A stretch of 64,000 nt of DNA, taken from NCBI GenBank assembly GCA_019096155.1, contig JAHCVI010000002.1:4650001-4714000 (forward strand). Direction: 5' to 3'. Below the pieces are notes generated by a model. It saw nothing but the letters and a program-made list of their open reading frames with translations. It made no database searches and was not told the DNA's origin. This document shows positions 22,111 to 32,536 of the stretch, piece after piece; position 1 is the first letter of the stretch; each line of letters starts with the position of its first letter. Both the position numbers and the translations under genes were made by a program. The DNA is from Staphylotrichum longicolle (lineage: Eukaryota > Ascomycota > Sordariomycetes > Sordariales > Chaetomiaceae).

Positions 22111-22997
22111 AGAAAGGTTGCATTTGCCTCATAATGTATGGATCTGTGGTCTAATACCTGCGCCGCAGTTTCTGCAAAAGCATGAATAGTTAGCTAGGCC
22201 GTACCGGACACCACCGATGCATTGATGACACGCTGGATAGAGCACGCGGAAACTCTGCCAGAATCGAAACGGGGTCCGCGTCTTGTCTCTTCTCAGCCTG
22301 CTCATCTGTTGATATTTATCAGTCCGTCTCCACACAAGGATCAGCGCAACTCCGCGCCACTAAGATGGGAGCCACAAAAGTGACATCCGTCGCCACTCAA
22401 TACTGTCTGGTAAACGGCGCTGTCATGGTGCCACTAAAAAATGAAGCAAGGGGAGGTGCACGACAGTTTGATGAACGACGCGAACACCCAAGGCACCACA
22501 ACCGTGGCAATCCGAAACCGCAAGCGCGGAAGCTACGAGGAAAACCTCTGACGACCCCCATGGGTCATTATAAATAACCTAGGATAGTCCCGGCAACGTG
22601 GCGGAAGGGTAGCTGGGCTAGCACTTTAGGGAATACGCATGAGCATGAATTCATAACTAACTACAGTTAGTTCTCTCCCACATTGTTGTTTTCTCAAGCA
22701 TTCATTGTCCGCAATACCCTCGGCAACGTCATCATGAGGATAGAGCTCGTCTGTGCGCCACTGTGATGGCTGGATTATCACATACCGCGTCATATTACGG
22801 ACCCATCAACAGAGCACACGCACGAGATTTTTGCAGTTCTAGTTGTCATGGTCGCAGTGTGTTAGTGCTCTGAACACTTGAATGTGGGCTTTAGAACGTT
22901 GTAAAATACTAAATTTCTCCCACATTTACAGGATTTCGCTGCTTCCCGTTGACTGTTACCTTTGCTTACAGTTTGGGTCCAGTCTGCGTCTTCCAGA
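22111..22997. other. Spacer upstream of PEP synthase
   Basis: No coding gene recognised. A CAG acceptor-like sequence (TCTTCCAGA) lies directly before the PEP synthase ATG and could mark a 5' untranslated intron. Confidence 0.4.
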
Positions 22998-25430
22998 ATG
23001 AGTACGCCTCTAATTCAAACCGAAAAGATGGGCACCACCACCAACCGCAATATTGCCGGGGTTTTGATTTGCGACTTTGAGCATCTAGTGCGCCGTGATG
23101 TCGGCTTGGTCGGCGGAAAGAACTCGTCTCTTGGCGAGATGATCAGCACGCTGACAAGTCAGGGCATTGCCGTGCCACCTGGGTTTGCGACAACTTCGCA
23201 TGCCTACTGGTACTTTATCGATGCCAACGGTATCCGAGAGAAGATTGGCACGTTGATCGCGGAATGGCAGGCGGGCCATGAGAGTCTTGCAGAGACAGGC
23301 AGAGAAGTGCGTCGTCTGTTCCTCCGCGGCTCGTGGCCGGCGGATGTGGCAGCCGCTATCATCACCGCCTACCAGAAGCTGTCAGCCAAGACGGGGATTG
23401 AGAACCTGCGTGTTGCCGTCCGCTCTAGCGCGACGGCCGAAGACCTGCCTGATGCAAGCTTTGCCGGTCAACTGGAGTCCTACTTAAACATTTCGGGTGA
23501 GGGCAAGCTCCTGGACGCCTGCCGCCGCTGCTACGCCTCGCTCTTCACAGATCGAGCTATCAGCTACCGTCAAGCCAAGGGGTTCGACCACATGAGCATT
23601 GCCCTTTCGGTGGGGGTGCAGCGCATGGTTCGCTCGGATGCCGGCGGGTCCGGCGTCATGTTCTCAGTCGATACAGAGAGCGGTTTCGACAAGATCGTGC
23701 TCATCAACGCGGCCTGGGGACTCGGGGAGAACATCGTGCAAGGGACTGTCAATCCGGACGAGTACCAAGTTTTCAAACCGCTATTGGGCGACGCCAGTCT
23801 GGTCCCTATCATCCAGAAGAAGCGTGGCGACAAGGCGATCAAAATGATCCTTGGACGGGGCCATCATGGGCCAACTTGCAATGTGCCAACCTCCAAAGCG
23901 GAGCGTGCCGCATTTGTTCTCAGCGACGAGGAGATCCTGCAGCTCTCACGATGGGCATGCATCGTCGAAAGGCACTACGGTTGTGCGATGGACATGGAAT
24001 GGGCCAAGGACGGCATCACAGGGGAGCTATTTATCGTCCAAGCCCGGCCGGAAACGGTCCACTCTCGGCAGGACTCTGCCATCCTCAAAACCTACAACGT
24101 CCAAAAGAAGGGCCGTGCTTTGGCCACTGGTCTGTCGATCGGTGATGCTGCCGTCGCGGGCCATGTCTGCCTCATCGAAGACCCCAAGGACATCGACAAG
24201 TTCATAGACGGCTCAATCCTGGTGACGGGTGCCACCGATCCGGATTGGGTGCCAATCATGAAGCGGGCCGCAGCTATAATCACCGACCACGGCGGCCGTA
24301 CTTCCCACGCTGCTATCGTCAGCCGCGAGCTCGGCGTCCCGGCGGTGATTGGCACTGGGAACGCCACTTACGTGCTGCACACTGACCAAGAGGTCACCGT
24401 ATCCTGCGCGGAAGGCGACGTCGGTTTTGTTTACGAGGGCATCTCCGACATCACCACCACGACGGTCGATCTGACCGGGCTGCCGGCAGTCCGGACGAAT
24501 ATCATGCTCAACCTTGCCAACCCAGCGGCAGCCTACCGCTGGTGGCGTCTCCCCGCCGACGGAATCGGTCTCGCCCGCATGGAGTTCGTCGTCACCAACG
24601 CGATCCAGGTCCATCCCATGGCGCTCATCCACTTCGACCACCTGAAGGACGCAAAGGCCCAGCAAGAGATCGCCCGGCTGACGGTCGGATACCCTCACAA
24701 ACCCGACTACTTCGTCGACAAGCTGTCACACGGCCTTGCGGCCCTCTGCGCTACCTTCTACCCCAAGCCGACCATCATCCGCCTGAGCGACTTCAAAACC
24801 AACGAGTACGCGGGCCTCATCGGCGGCGCCGAGTTCGAACCTCTGGAGGAAAACCCTATGCTCGGTTTCCGCGGCGCATCACGCTACTACTCCCCGCGCT
24901 ACCGCGAGGGCTTCGCGCTCGAGTGTCGCGCCATCAAGCAGTTACGCGAGGTGATAGGCTTTACCAACGCGGTGGTGATGGTCCCCTTCTGCCGGACAGT
25001 GGGCGAGGCTAAGAGGGTGCTGGACGTCATGGCCGAGGACGGGCTGCGGCGCGGCAAGGACGGCCTCAAGGTTTATGTCATGTGTGAGATCCCGTCCAAC
25101 GTCATCCTGGCGGAGCAGTTCACGGAGCACTTTGATGGGTTTTCCATCGGCTCCAATGACTTGACCCAGCTGACGCTAGGCGTCGACCGCGATTCGGGCG
25201 AGCTGGCAGAGCTGTTTGACGAGCAGGATGAGGCGGTCAAGTGGATGATTGCGCGTGTCATTGCGGTAGCTCGTCAGAGGGGGTGCAAGATCGGGATTTG
25301 TGGTCAGGCGCCTAGTGATCATCCCGAATTTGCAAGGTTTTTGGTTGAGGCTGGCATTGATTCCATTTCAGTCAGCCCTGATAGCTTCCTCGCTGTCAAG
25401 AGGCATGTGGTTGACGGCGAGAAGGCTTAG
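22998..25430 (+). CDS. ppsA: Phosphoenolpyruvate synthase (pyruvate, water dikinase), bacterial type
   Basis: An intronless gene for 810 residues, close to the length of bacterial PpsA. It makes PEP, AMP and phosphate from pyruvate, ATP and water. Domains in order: ATP-grasp nucleotide-binding part with LVGGKNSSLGEM and VRSSATAEDLPDASFAGQ; the swivelling phosphohistidine domain with GGRTSHAAIVSRELGVPA, the catalytic His; and the C-terminal PEP/pyruvate barrel with GIGLARMEF, KVYVMCEIPSN, SIGSNDLTQLTLGVDRD and the acid/base Cys in GICGQAPSDHPEF. All key residues are kept. I start at 22998 rather than the upstream ATG at 22962 because the added 12 codons are not family-like. Such enzymes are rare in fungi; no introns and bacterial architecture suggest horizontal origin. 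Confidence 0.93.
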   Translation: MSTPLIQTEKMGTTTNRNIAGVLICDFEHLVRRDVGLVGGKNSSLGEMISTLTSQGIAVPPGFATTSHAYWYFIDANGIREKIGTLIAEWQAGHESLAETGREVRRLFLRGSWPADVAAAIITAYQKLSAKTGIENLRVAVRSSATAEDLPDASFAGQLESYLNISGEGKLLDACRRCYASLFTDRAISYRQAKGFDHMSIALSVGVQRMVRSDAGGSGVMFSVDTESGFDKIVLINAAWGLGENIVQGTVNPDEYQVFKPLLGDASLVPIIQKKRGDKAIKMILGRGHHGPTCNVPTSKAERAAFVLSDEEILQLSRWACIVERHYGCAMDMEWAKDGITGELFIVQARPETVHSRQDSAILKTYNVQKKGRALATGLSIGDAAVAGHVCLIEDPKDIDKFIDGSILVTGATDPDWVPIMKRAAAIITDHGGRTSHAAIVSRELGVPAVIGTGNATYVLHTDQEVTVSCAEGDVGFVYEGISDITTTTVDLTGLPAVRTNIMLNLANPAAAYRWWRLPADGIGLARMEFVVTNAIQVHPMALIHFDHLKDAKAQQEIARLTVGYPHKPDYFVDKLSHGLAALCATFYPKPTIIRLSDFKTNEYAGLIGGAEFEPLEENPMLGFRGASRYYSPRYREGFALECRAIKQLREVIGFTNAVVMVPFCRTVGEAKRVLDVMAEDGLRRGKDGLKVYVMCEIPSNVILAEQFTEHFDGFSIGSNDLTQLTLGVDRDSGELAELFDEQDEAVKWMIARVIAVARQRGCKIGICGQAPSDHPEFARFLVEAGIDSISVSPDSFLAVKRHVVDGEKA

Positions 25431-25551
25431 TTTTGATTATCTGGAATGCATTCAAGGAGAAGACTGGAAGAAGTAGTACTGTGAGCCCATTCCTCTCAAG
25501 TATCAATAACTGCATGTAATTAATGGCGATTTCGCCCTTGTAAAAACGACG

Positions 25552-26664
25552 CTAGCTTCCAAGTTTCTCCATCTTCTCGATTGTGTTTTTTAGCATCTTG
25601 GCCGACCTAGCGATAGCAGCATCTTCGTCTGTTTCAAGGGGTATTTTGATCGTCTTCATGATGCCCTGCCTCCCGAGAACCACAGGCAAGCGAAACAGCA
25701 GCCAAACTCGGGCTGGAAGTGGCTGATGGACTGGACATCCCTCCGATCGAAGCGGACAGAAGCACAGATGCTGGCCACGGTAGAGCCGATCCCAAACGGT
25801 GTGGCCCCTTTGGCGTAGAAGATGCTCTCTGCTCTCTCCTTGCACTCTGCTGTTAGTTGGTCGTGTCCAAAGCCGTCGGGCGGGACCACCTTGTGGAGTG
25901 GGATGCCGTTGATGGTTGCCGACGACCATGCAACGACCTGGGAAGTGCCGTGCACGCCCAACACGGACAGTTGGATTGAATTGACAGCCACCTAAGTAGA
26001 TATGACGATAATCAGCCCAAATACTGCAGACCGAAGTTGGTTAGTACAAGAGATACTAGTAGCACGTACTCCAGCTTTGTCTGCCAACAGACCACGAAGT
26101 CGCACTGATTCGAGGAATGTTCCCGAGCCAAAAACCTGGCACTTGGGGAGCCCGCTGAGCTCTTGGGCAATTGAGGTGAGGATGTCGACCGGGTTGGACA
26201 CGACAAGGACGATTGCGTCGGACCGGAAGGGCGTCATCGCCTTGACCACGTTCCGGATCACCGAGACGTTACGGTGCATGTGCTGGATGCTGGTTTCGCC
26301 TATAAATAGAATTAAACACCAGAGAAGAGGTAAGCAATAGTAAAAGGCCAAGGCATCTGCCTGTCTCTCCGTATCTAAATGCTTGCTTACCCAAGCTGTA
26401 CTTGGACCCTGCAGTAATCACCACAATGTCGCATTGGCCTGCCTCATGGTGCGTGGCCGCACGCACACGCACACCACCACCAGTGGCATAAGCAACATCC
26501 GAAAGATCGCGTATCTGAGCGTCTCGCAAGTCCACCTTGACATCGACCAGGAGCAGCTCGCACGCGGCGGAGCCGAGGATAAGCGCAAAAGCAACGGCAC
26601 CGCCGACCTGGCCGGCGCCGACAATCGCGATTCGCGAGATTGGCTTGGTGGTTTCGATGGTCAT
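25552..26664 (-). pseudogene. ldh: L-lactate dehydrogenase, single frameshift near the 3' end
   Basis: Exons 26664-26391, 26299-26070 and 25991-25552. It would reduce pyruvate to L-lactate with NADH. The Rossmann motif is IAIVGAGQVGGAVAF, then DIVVITAGSKYS, SNPVDILTSIAQELSGLP, VFGSGTFLESVRLRG and the catalytic-histidine segment LGVHGTSQVVAWSS. Introns are phase 1 and phase 0. In the last exon FGCC should continue SLPVVLGRQGIMKTIKIPL, but the sequence is one base short at about 25690-25703, so the encoded frame reads through to a premature TGA at the ATC-ATG-A site and the last ~50 residues lie in the next frame. Exon 3 is 440 nt where 441 is expected. Recent mutation or sequence error; otherwise intact. 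Confidence 0.85.
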
Positions 26665-26726
26665 TTCTAACCCTGTGTCGAATATCGAATGCCAATGCTG
26701 CTGAAGTTGAAGGGGGTTGATGCGTG

Positions 26727-27258
26727 CTGGACGACTTTGACCGCCACGCCGCCCAGCAGCTGGGTAGCACTCTGGGCAGCACCGTGGGCAACACCAGCGC
26801 GACGACCTTCTCGCCCAAGTTTGACGTGGTCGAGCACGACAAGGAATACGTGCTGCAGGGCGAGCTGCCCGGTGTGGAGCCCCAGAATGTCGAGATCGAG
26901 TTCCCGACGACCATACCCTCGTGGTGCGCGGTCACTCGGAGCGCAAGCACACCGAGGGCGATGCGGGTCTACTCGAGGGGCCCGAGGAGACCAGCCGGAC
27001 TGAGGACGGCAAAGGCAGCAAGAAGGCGACTCGGCCTGCTGCGGCAATGGCGCGGGCGAGGAAGGGGCCGAGGAAACGGCGAGGCAGAGGCCGAGATACT
27101 GGCTAAGGGAGCGGTCCTACGGCGAGTTCTCGCGCGTCTTTACCTTCCCGGCTATCGTCGACCAGAACAGGGTTCAGGCCAAGTTCAAGGACGGCATACT
27201 CGACATTACCGTGCCCAGGGTGGAGAAGAGGGGTGGCAAGCGGATTGCCATTCAGTAA
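26727..27258 (+). pseudogene. HSP20/HSP30 small heat-shock protein, decayed
   Basis: Three reading frames together rebuild a fungal HSP30: LDDFDRHAAQ, FSPKFDVVEHDKEYVLQGEL and PGVEPQNVEIEFP in the first; DDHTLVVRGHSERK in the second, reached by one missing base near 26908; and YGEFSRVFTFPAIVDQNRV plus FKDGILDITVPR and a C-terminal KRIAIQ stop in the third. This is the alpha-crystallin domain split by a charged insertion, the normal layout. The first ~25 residues are missing: homology starts only 62 bp from the LDH start codon on the other strand. With two frameshifts and no start it cannot make a chaperone. Confidence 0.85.
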
Positions 27259-27259
27259 C

Positions 27260-28165
27260 GGCAACAACTCCTAAGCTTGAAAAGAAGAGGAATATAAGAT
27301 GATGATATACGCAGCCAGCGCTGCAAGTTAGCGAGCAATTGAGCATGGATTTGAGACTTCTGAGTCTGAAAGTTGATTTCATGCCTTAACTGAATCTCAT
27401 CCGACTGGTCACGATGTGAGCAGTGATTAGTTTGGGTGTTTGCTCTGGTTTAATTTGTGTCGTGGCTTTTTTCCAGCCAGCTTAGGCGGTGCCAATCTCC
27501 GCTGTACTGTCGTCATTTCTTTCTCTTGTCTTGAAAGAAAACGTCCGTCCATGACTATGTCTATGAGCACGATATCGTAGGTGGCCGGCTTGCCGCGGAT
27601 CATCTTGACAGCTTCTGTACGTTGGCCGCGAGACTTTAGCTCATTTACAGACCAACATGGTTAGTTACCTTGGTTCTACTTGGAGATGAAGGTTGATATG
27701 TTTGCCGAGCTGGTTGAAGCTGGTAATTTCCACCTCCCCGTAGGTTTGCACGTATAGTCCATGCTTGCCATGCGAGGTCTGTATGAGATCACGTAACTAG
27801 AGAGTACCCAAGATGACTGCTTTGTTCACGCGTAGCTTTCAACATCTGAGATGATCGTGTTTCCATGGAATGATGAAATCCGTTGCAAAACAGAACGAAA
27901 AAGAGAAGAAGCATGAAGAGTTCTTTAGCCACTAGTCTCACATTACGTAGCCATCGTGCACGCACGCCGCAAACATGCATCTTGTGCTTCACCAGGGTAA
28001 GCCTTCCTGCAAGGAGGCCATCTACAAAGCTTCATGTGGGAATCTGGCGCATCTGTAACTCGAACACTCCGTTCGAAATCCACCAGCTATTCGAGAAACC
28101 AGTCTATCCCGCTGGGAATTTTTGAGTCAATAAACGCAAAATGTCCCACCCGGCTTCTTTTCCCT
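27260..28165. other. Spacer between the two HSP20 relics
   Basis: No gene recognised; short open frames only. Confidence 0.4.
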
Positions 28166-28169
28166 CTTC

Positions 28170-28500
28170 ATGATGCTAGACGAATTTGACAAGTACAGGA
28201 GCTTGGTCATCAGGCAGCGGCAGCAGTGTCAAGACATTCTCGATGCGCCAAGCACAAGAAGAAAGACGAATCACGTCTTGCAAGGCTGGGAAGAGGGAAA
28301 GAAGGTTTCTGTGCCAAGAAGGTGGAAGTGGAGCAAGTAATCTTCTAGGCCTAAGTATTGGTTGGGTGAGCGGCCCTGTGGGGAATTTCCGCGGGTGTTC
28401 ACCTTCCCCTCAAGTGTCGACCAAACTAAGATAGGTTAGAGCAAGTTCGACAACGGAGTATTGTGGTGCCTAAGGCATTGAAGCTGGGGGGACGGGGATT
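28170..28500 (+). pseudogene. Second, more decayed HSP20 relic
   Basis: Fragments in order on the plus strand match the HSP20 remnant 1.4 kb upstream: LDEFDKYR at about 28174, then after a gap ERPCGEFPRVFTFPSSVDQ at about 28368 and SKFDNGVL at about 28443, corresponding to LDDFDR, YGEFSRVFTFPAIVDQ and AKFKDGIL of the first copy. Stops and frame changes are frequent. It is an older tandem duplicate. Confidence 0.65.
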
Positions 28501-29100
28501 TCTAATCAGTGACCGGGTCAGGTGTGTATTCGCACATAGTTGCGCAACTATATACGCATTTACACATCAAAAAGAAATGGGGGTTGGAGGGTTGAGAGAA
28601 CAATGAGGCAATTTCTTACACGAGAACGACGTACTCCCTATGTTGGTGGTGGGGATGAGTCCCCGGTTCGTAGAAACAGCAGCGCCTTCTCATGATATTC
28701 CACATTCTCCAATTTACCACGGGCCCCGATTTGTCTCGGGCACTACTTGTCGGTACTCGTTTATCGCGGCGGTAATTCCTTTGAATGAACCTGCAGGCCA
28801 AAATATCCATTCCTCCCTTCCCGCCGTTTGCACATATTGATCAGCTGGCACTATAACGACCGCACGCGGCAAATCTCACCTAACGGTAGCCGCCCAAGAA
28901 TTGAAGATTTTGGGATTATCTATAACTAATACAACTCTCGGTCTCAATCAGCACAGCCTCCCTTCTGCTTCGCCTGACAGGACGCTCCCAACCAAAGTGT
29001 CCTCTCTCCTTGCAGCCCAATCATCCAAAGCCGCGATATATATACTTGGATAGCATCCTAGGCGCCACTGATAACGATCTGCTGCCATTTATCCCTTAAC
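28501..29100. other. Spacer
   Basis: No gene recognised. It precedes the small open frame at 29104. Confidence 0.35.
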
Positions 29101-29103
29101 GAA

Positions 29104-29361
29104 ATGACCTTTCCCATTCATTCCTGGATGATTGCCACGGCCATTGAAGACGGCGATCTGACTTTCGCCGGAATGCCGCTGTGCACGTGGTATGAAGAAG
29201 ACAGAAGGAGGCTACTGTCGTGCATCAACGAGGAAGAGAAGAGAGGACGACTGCGCGAGCGATTCCGAGTCAACTTCCGAGTCGACAGCCATCATCAGCA
29301 CGAGCCGATTAACATCATTGTCATCACATCAAGACATCCAACCCAGGAACGCACTAATTAA
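29104..29361 (+). CDS. Small uncharacterised protein (85 aa), tentative
   Basis: The frame encodes WMIATAIEDGDLTFAGMPL followed by CTWYEEDRRRL and an Arg/Glu-rich tail. The pattern AIED-D-L-F-GxPL-x-WYEE-R looks like a short conserved fungal motif rather than random sequence, but I cannot assign a function. The tail after about residue 45 may be frameshifted, since an adjacent frame continues a Ser/Glu-rich region. May be a fragment. Confidence 0.35.
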   Translation: MTFPIHSWMIATAIEDGDLTFAGMPLCTWYEEDRRRLLSCINEEEKRGRLRERFRVNFRVDSHHQHEPINIIVITSRHPTQERTN

Positions 29362-30024
29362 GAGTCCGTTATGGATATTAGACTGGTCATTCGTCCTGTT
29401 ATCTGAAGATTGTATTTGCCTCGCAAGCTGCACCGCCACGATGCGAGGTAGGCCGTGTGCTGAGGTTTGTTACATCAATTACAGTGCTTGGTTGGGAGTT
29501 TCGGCGATACTTAGCTTGAAAGGTAGTTGGAGGAACGGTCTGTCGTACGGTTTGTCTCTCACAGTCCACGAGCGCCGCGCTCCGTGTCAGTTAAGGGACT
29601 TGTGCGCAGAAAATGCGCCAGATCGAGGATCGACGAGAAAAGTATTAGAGGATGTACTGCCCTGATAGTCTGGTAATCGGTGCTGCTCGTGTTTGTGGTA
29701 GGACGGAGAGATTTGTCGCCAGTACGCTAAATAACCGGAAGCTTTGTGATACTGATAACGAACTTAGACCACCGCTCCACAGCATGAGCCCGAGCATGAG
29801 TTTGTCCGCGAGTTGGCTATCAGGAAGGAGACTTGGAACAGGGCCTAGAAGGCGAAGGATGAGGGGAAGCAATAAGTCAGTTCATTGGATTTCCGTACGA
29901 GTTCTCTCATAAACGGTGACCTAGACGCCGGACGTACAGAATGCGCGTCCTTTTTCCAACCCAAGGTTCAGTCTCACATCTGCCGGCTCGTTTGAACTTG
30001 CCACTCATCCCCACGACCTGCCTC
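29362..30024. other. Spacer
   Basis: No gene recognised; overlapping short open frames on both strands only. Confidence 0.35.
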
Positions 30025-30695
30025 CTAATGAGACGACCTCCACTGCCTAACCTCAGCCTCGCTAATCTCGCGTAACTTGTTCACAACCGCGGGTTTTCCT
30101 GTGGCTATCCCCTGAGCGACCTCAGCTATCTGGTCGATCCTGCTCTTTTGAGGAAAGCCATAGTGCGCCGTTATCATCTTGGTCCGGATAATCCCTATAC
30201 GGGGATCGTCCACGCCCCCGTCATGGACCCCGTCCTGCAAATCCCCCAGCCACGCTTTGAGATGTGCGCCATAGTGCTTCTCGACAAGGGATCGGTTTGT
30301 GATGACGCGCGCGGTACCGCTGACCGAGGCCCACTCGCCTGAGCTATTGAGGAAGCTTATGTTGATGTGCGAGTCACTGGCGAGGTCATGGGTTTTGCCA
30401 GACTCGGCATTGGTGTGGAATAGCAGGTCTATGCCGCCGGTTTCCTTGAGAGTCCGGGTTAGGGTTTGTCGCTCTGTGTGGCTCAGAGTACGCATACCTG
30501 AGCCGCCAACGCCATGCATCTCGACACCAAATAACCAGACTTAGCGTCGCGTGTGGTCATCATGCCAAACTTACATTTCTTCATGAAATCGCTGAGATCC
30601 TGGATCTTCTGCTCTGGCGACACGTCCGTGTCGAGGTTGACCTCCTTGTACGGGTCGGCATGCTTCATCGAAGCATCGGGGTTATGTTGAGCCAT
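30025..30695 (-). CDS. bli-3: BLI-3-like FMN-binding protein (pyridoxamine oxidase fold)
   Basis: Exons 30695-30498 and 30444-30025, joined across a 53 bp phase-0 intron, give 205 residues. The split-barrel flavin fold is seen in KIQDLSDFMKKCKFGMMTT, then SRCMALAAQ/ETGGIDLLFHTN, HINISFLNSSGEWASVSGTA and a C-terminal KPAVVNKLREISEAEV. This matches the blue-light-inducible BLI-3 family of Neurospora and bacterial general-stress protein 26 relatives, thought to bind FMN; the exact reaction is unknown. Both splice sites are canonical and the frame is clean. The name implies light or stress regulation in other fungi; nothing in this promoter proves it. Confidence 0.88.
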
Positions 30696-31102
30696 GATGA
30701 ACTTATCCGTTTGCGATCCTTGTAGTTAACGTTATTTTGTTGATCGTTCCTGGGCAAGCAGTTCAAACGGCAAGCTTTGGACAAGCGTTGACACAAGAAT
30801 ACTGGAGCTGAAATATGGATGGGGTAGCTGTCCAGTGTGGAGAAGAGCAATGATGTCAATATTTCGTGAATGGTTTGTTGGTATGCCATCATCAAACGCG
30901 GGCCACGAAAACAGCATGAACTACTATTTGCGATTTTCCAGACATTTTAAAGGGAACAAAGATGATGTGGACTTCATCGACTCCTTTGTCAACTCCCCTT
31001 TTCCAGCGTCTGGAATTCTAAAAACGGCATTTGCATCAACTCCACCGACACTACAACCACCTAACACAAAAGCTAAATCAACGTAAAATTAAAACCACCA
31101 CT
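30696..31102. promoter_or_regulatory. Intergenic region between divergent bli-3 and hypothetical gene
   Basis: About 407 bp separate the two start codons. No open frame with homology. It should hold both promoters. No specific binding site identified. Confidence 0.4.
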
Positions 31103-31906
31103 ATGCCAATTGTGATTAACTTCTCATCCCTTGCTCCGGGCACGGTAGTGTCTAACCAGTTCGAATCACAAGGCCTTATCATTACCTCGCCCACTGTGAT
31201 CATCCGCAATGCCGAAAGTTTTAAGCACTCCCTCCAATCCCAGCACCAATCCACCATTACCCAGCTCCCGACCCGCGTCATCCGCGCCCGCTTCGTCGAA
31301 CCCAAGCACAGCCGCCTTGCCGTAACCGTCAGCTTCTCCAACGCTGGCAAAGATGGAGTGCACGCCCTACTACGCGTCTTCGACGTAGCCGGCCACCAGA
31401 TCGACGAGCGCTCCTTCGGCAGCCCCGGCTCCGTCGCGCAGGCCGAGATCCACTGCCCCACTGCCAACATCGCGGGGTTCGAGATCTCGGGCCGCACAAA
31501 CCGTTGGGACTCGATCGATTCGATCACCTTCGATCGCCCCGCCATTGCAGATTTCCGGGTAGCGTACGATGGTCTTGCAGAGCCGTTGGTGCTCAGGCAA
31601 GGGCAGAAGACGACGGCGCGGTTGACATTTTTCCGGCTTCACGGGTCGCACGGGAAGATTTTACTGTCGGTAACGGAGCCGTGTCCCGGCACAACGTGGT
31701 CTTTTAGTCCCGCGGTGGTGCACTCCGGGGTTCCGTATGTAGAAATGGTCATATGCACAGATGGTGACGCGCCGCCGGTGTCTCATTTTGCCCTGCAGAT
31801 TGCTGCGGTACCGAGACGGGGGACGGCAGGGCAGCATCACCGAGGGGTAACGGTGCCAGTCATGGTTGTGGAGACAATGCCGGAAAGTGAGGATACGGGG
31901 ATCTAG
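31103..31906 (+). CDS. Uncharacterised 267-residue protein, beta-rich
   Basis: I start at 31103 (MPIVINFSSL) because the upstream 24 codons look like leader sequence. There is no signal peptide or membrane span. The first ~150 residues alternate in a beta-sandwich manner: a NQFESQGLIITS start, a run of VTVSF / HALLRVFD strands and a conserved-looking GFEISGRTNRWDSIDSITFD. This resembles carbohydrate-binding or PEP-CTERM-type jelly-roll domains. Residues 160-267 form a second beta-rich part. The GC-rich third positions and clean frame support a real gene. I cannot name it. Confidence 0.6.
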   Translation: MPIVINFSSLAPGTVVSNQFESQGLIITSPTVIIRNAESFKHSLQSQHQSTITQLPTRVIRARFVEPKHSRLAVTVSFSNAGKDGVHALLRVFDVAGHQIDERSFGSPGSVAQAEIHCPTANIAGFEISGRTNRWDSIDSITFDRPAIADFRVAYDGLAEPLVLRQGQKTTARLTFFRLHGSHGKILLSVTEPCPGTTWSFSPAVVHSGVPYVEMVICTDGDAPPVSHFALQIAAVPRRGTAGQHHRGVTVPVMVVETMPESEDTGI

Positions 31907-32001
31907 CACCGGGGCGCGACTGGCTCATCAGAGGAAGGCGATAAGATGATCGACTAGGGTGCTAAAGGAACTAGTTATCTGTATTCCGTACATTGTAGTT
32001 A

Positions 32002-32193
32002 ACGTATTTGATAAGCGAGTCGTGATTACAAGCGAGTCGTGGGTTCAGGTATCTCTTTGCGTATGCCAAACGAGGAATGGACTAAAAAATTGCTAAGGCG
32101 CTCTAACAATTTTGAGGTACTTCGTCCTAGCAAATGCCAAAAATACCTGAACCCACGACTCGATTGTAACCACGGCTCGCTTATCAAACACGT
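32002..32193. mobile_element. 192 bp MITE with long terminal inverted repeats
   Basis: Arms of about 60 bp are inverted copies: left ACGTATTTGATAAGCGAGTC..., right end, read in reverse, ACGTGTTTGATAAGCGAGCC.... Within each arm a GCGAGTCGTG-like word occurs twice. The element is flanked on both sides by TA (32000-32001 and 32194-32195), the Tc1/mariner target site. The ACGT terminus matches the Fot/pogo-type ends at 340 and 4680, so it could be moved by such a transposase. Confidence 0.85.
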
Positions 32194-32536
32194 TATCTGG
32201 CAATAGCGAGGATGTAAGTTTATGGACGGGGTTCTTGATGTTTCAACGGCTGCCCTGTGATTTCCACCAATACGAAAGGCCTGTGAGCAGTGGGAATTGC
32301 TATCATCACCTCATGCTGACATCAATATCGCGCAGCTTCTCTTGTATCCCAGCATTAGACCATTCCAGAGCTGGCAAACGCGATGCAGATATGACGGAAA
32401 AAGAGTTTCAGTGGCACTCTTTGCCTTCGGTTTCTCAATACATATCTGGATCATGTACGCCGCATCAACTTTCCAGTGGTCGCTTCGCTCTCGTTACATC
32501 AATTGTACTAGGAGACGGCCAACTCTTAAAATCAGC

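Noticed and set aside
24213..24698. 161-codon minus-strand frame inside PEP synthase
   Set aside because: Lies entirely opposite conserved PEP synthase sequence; no motif.
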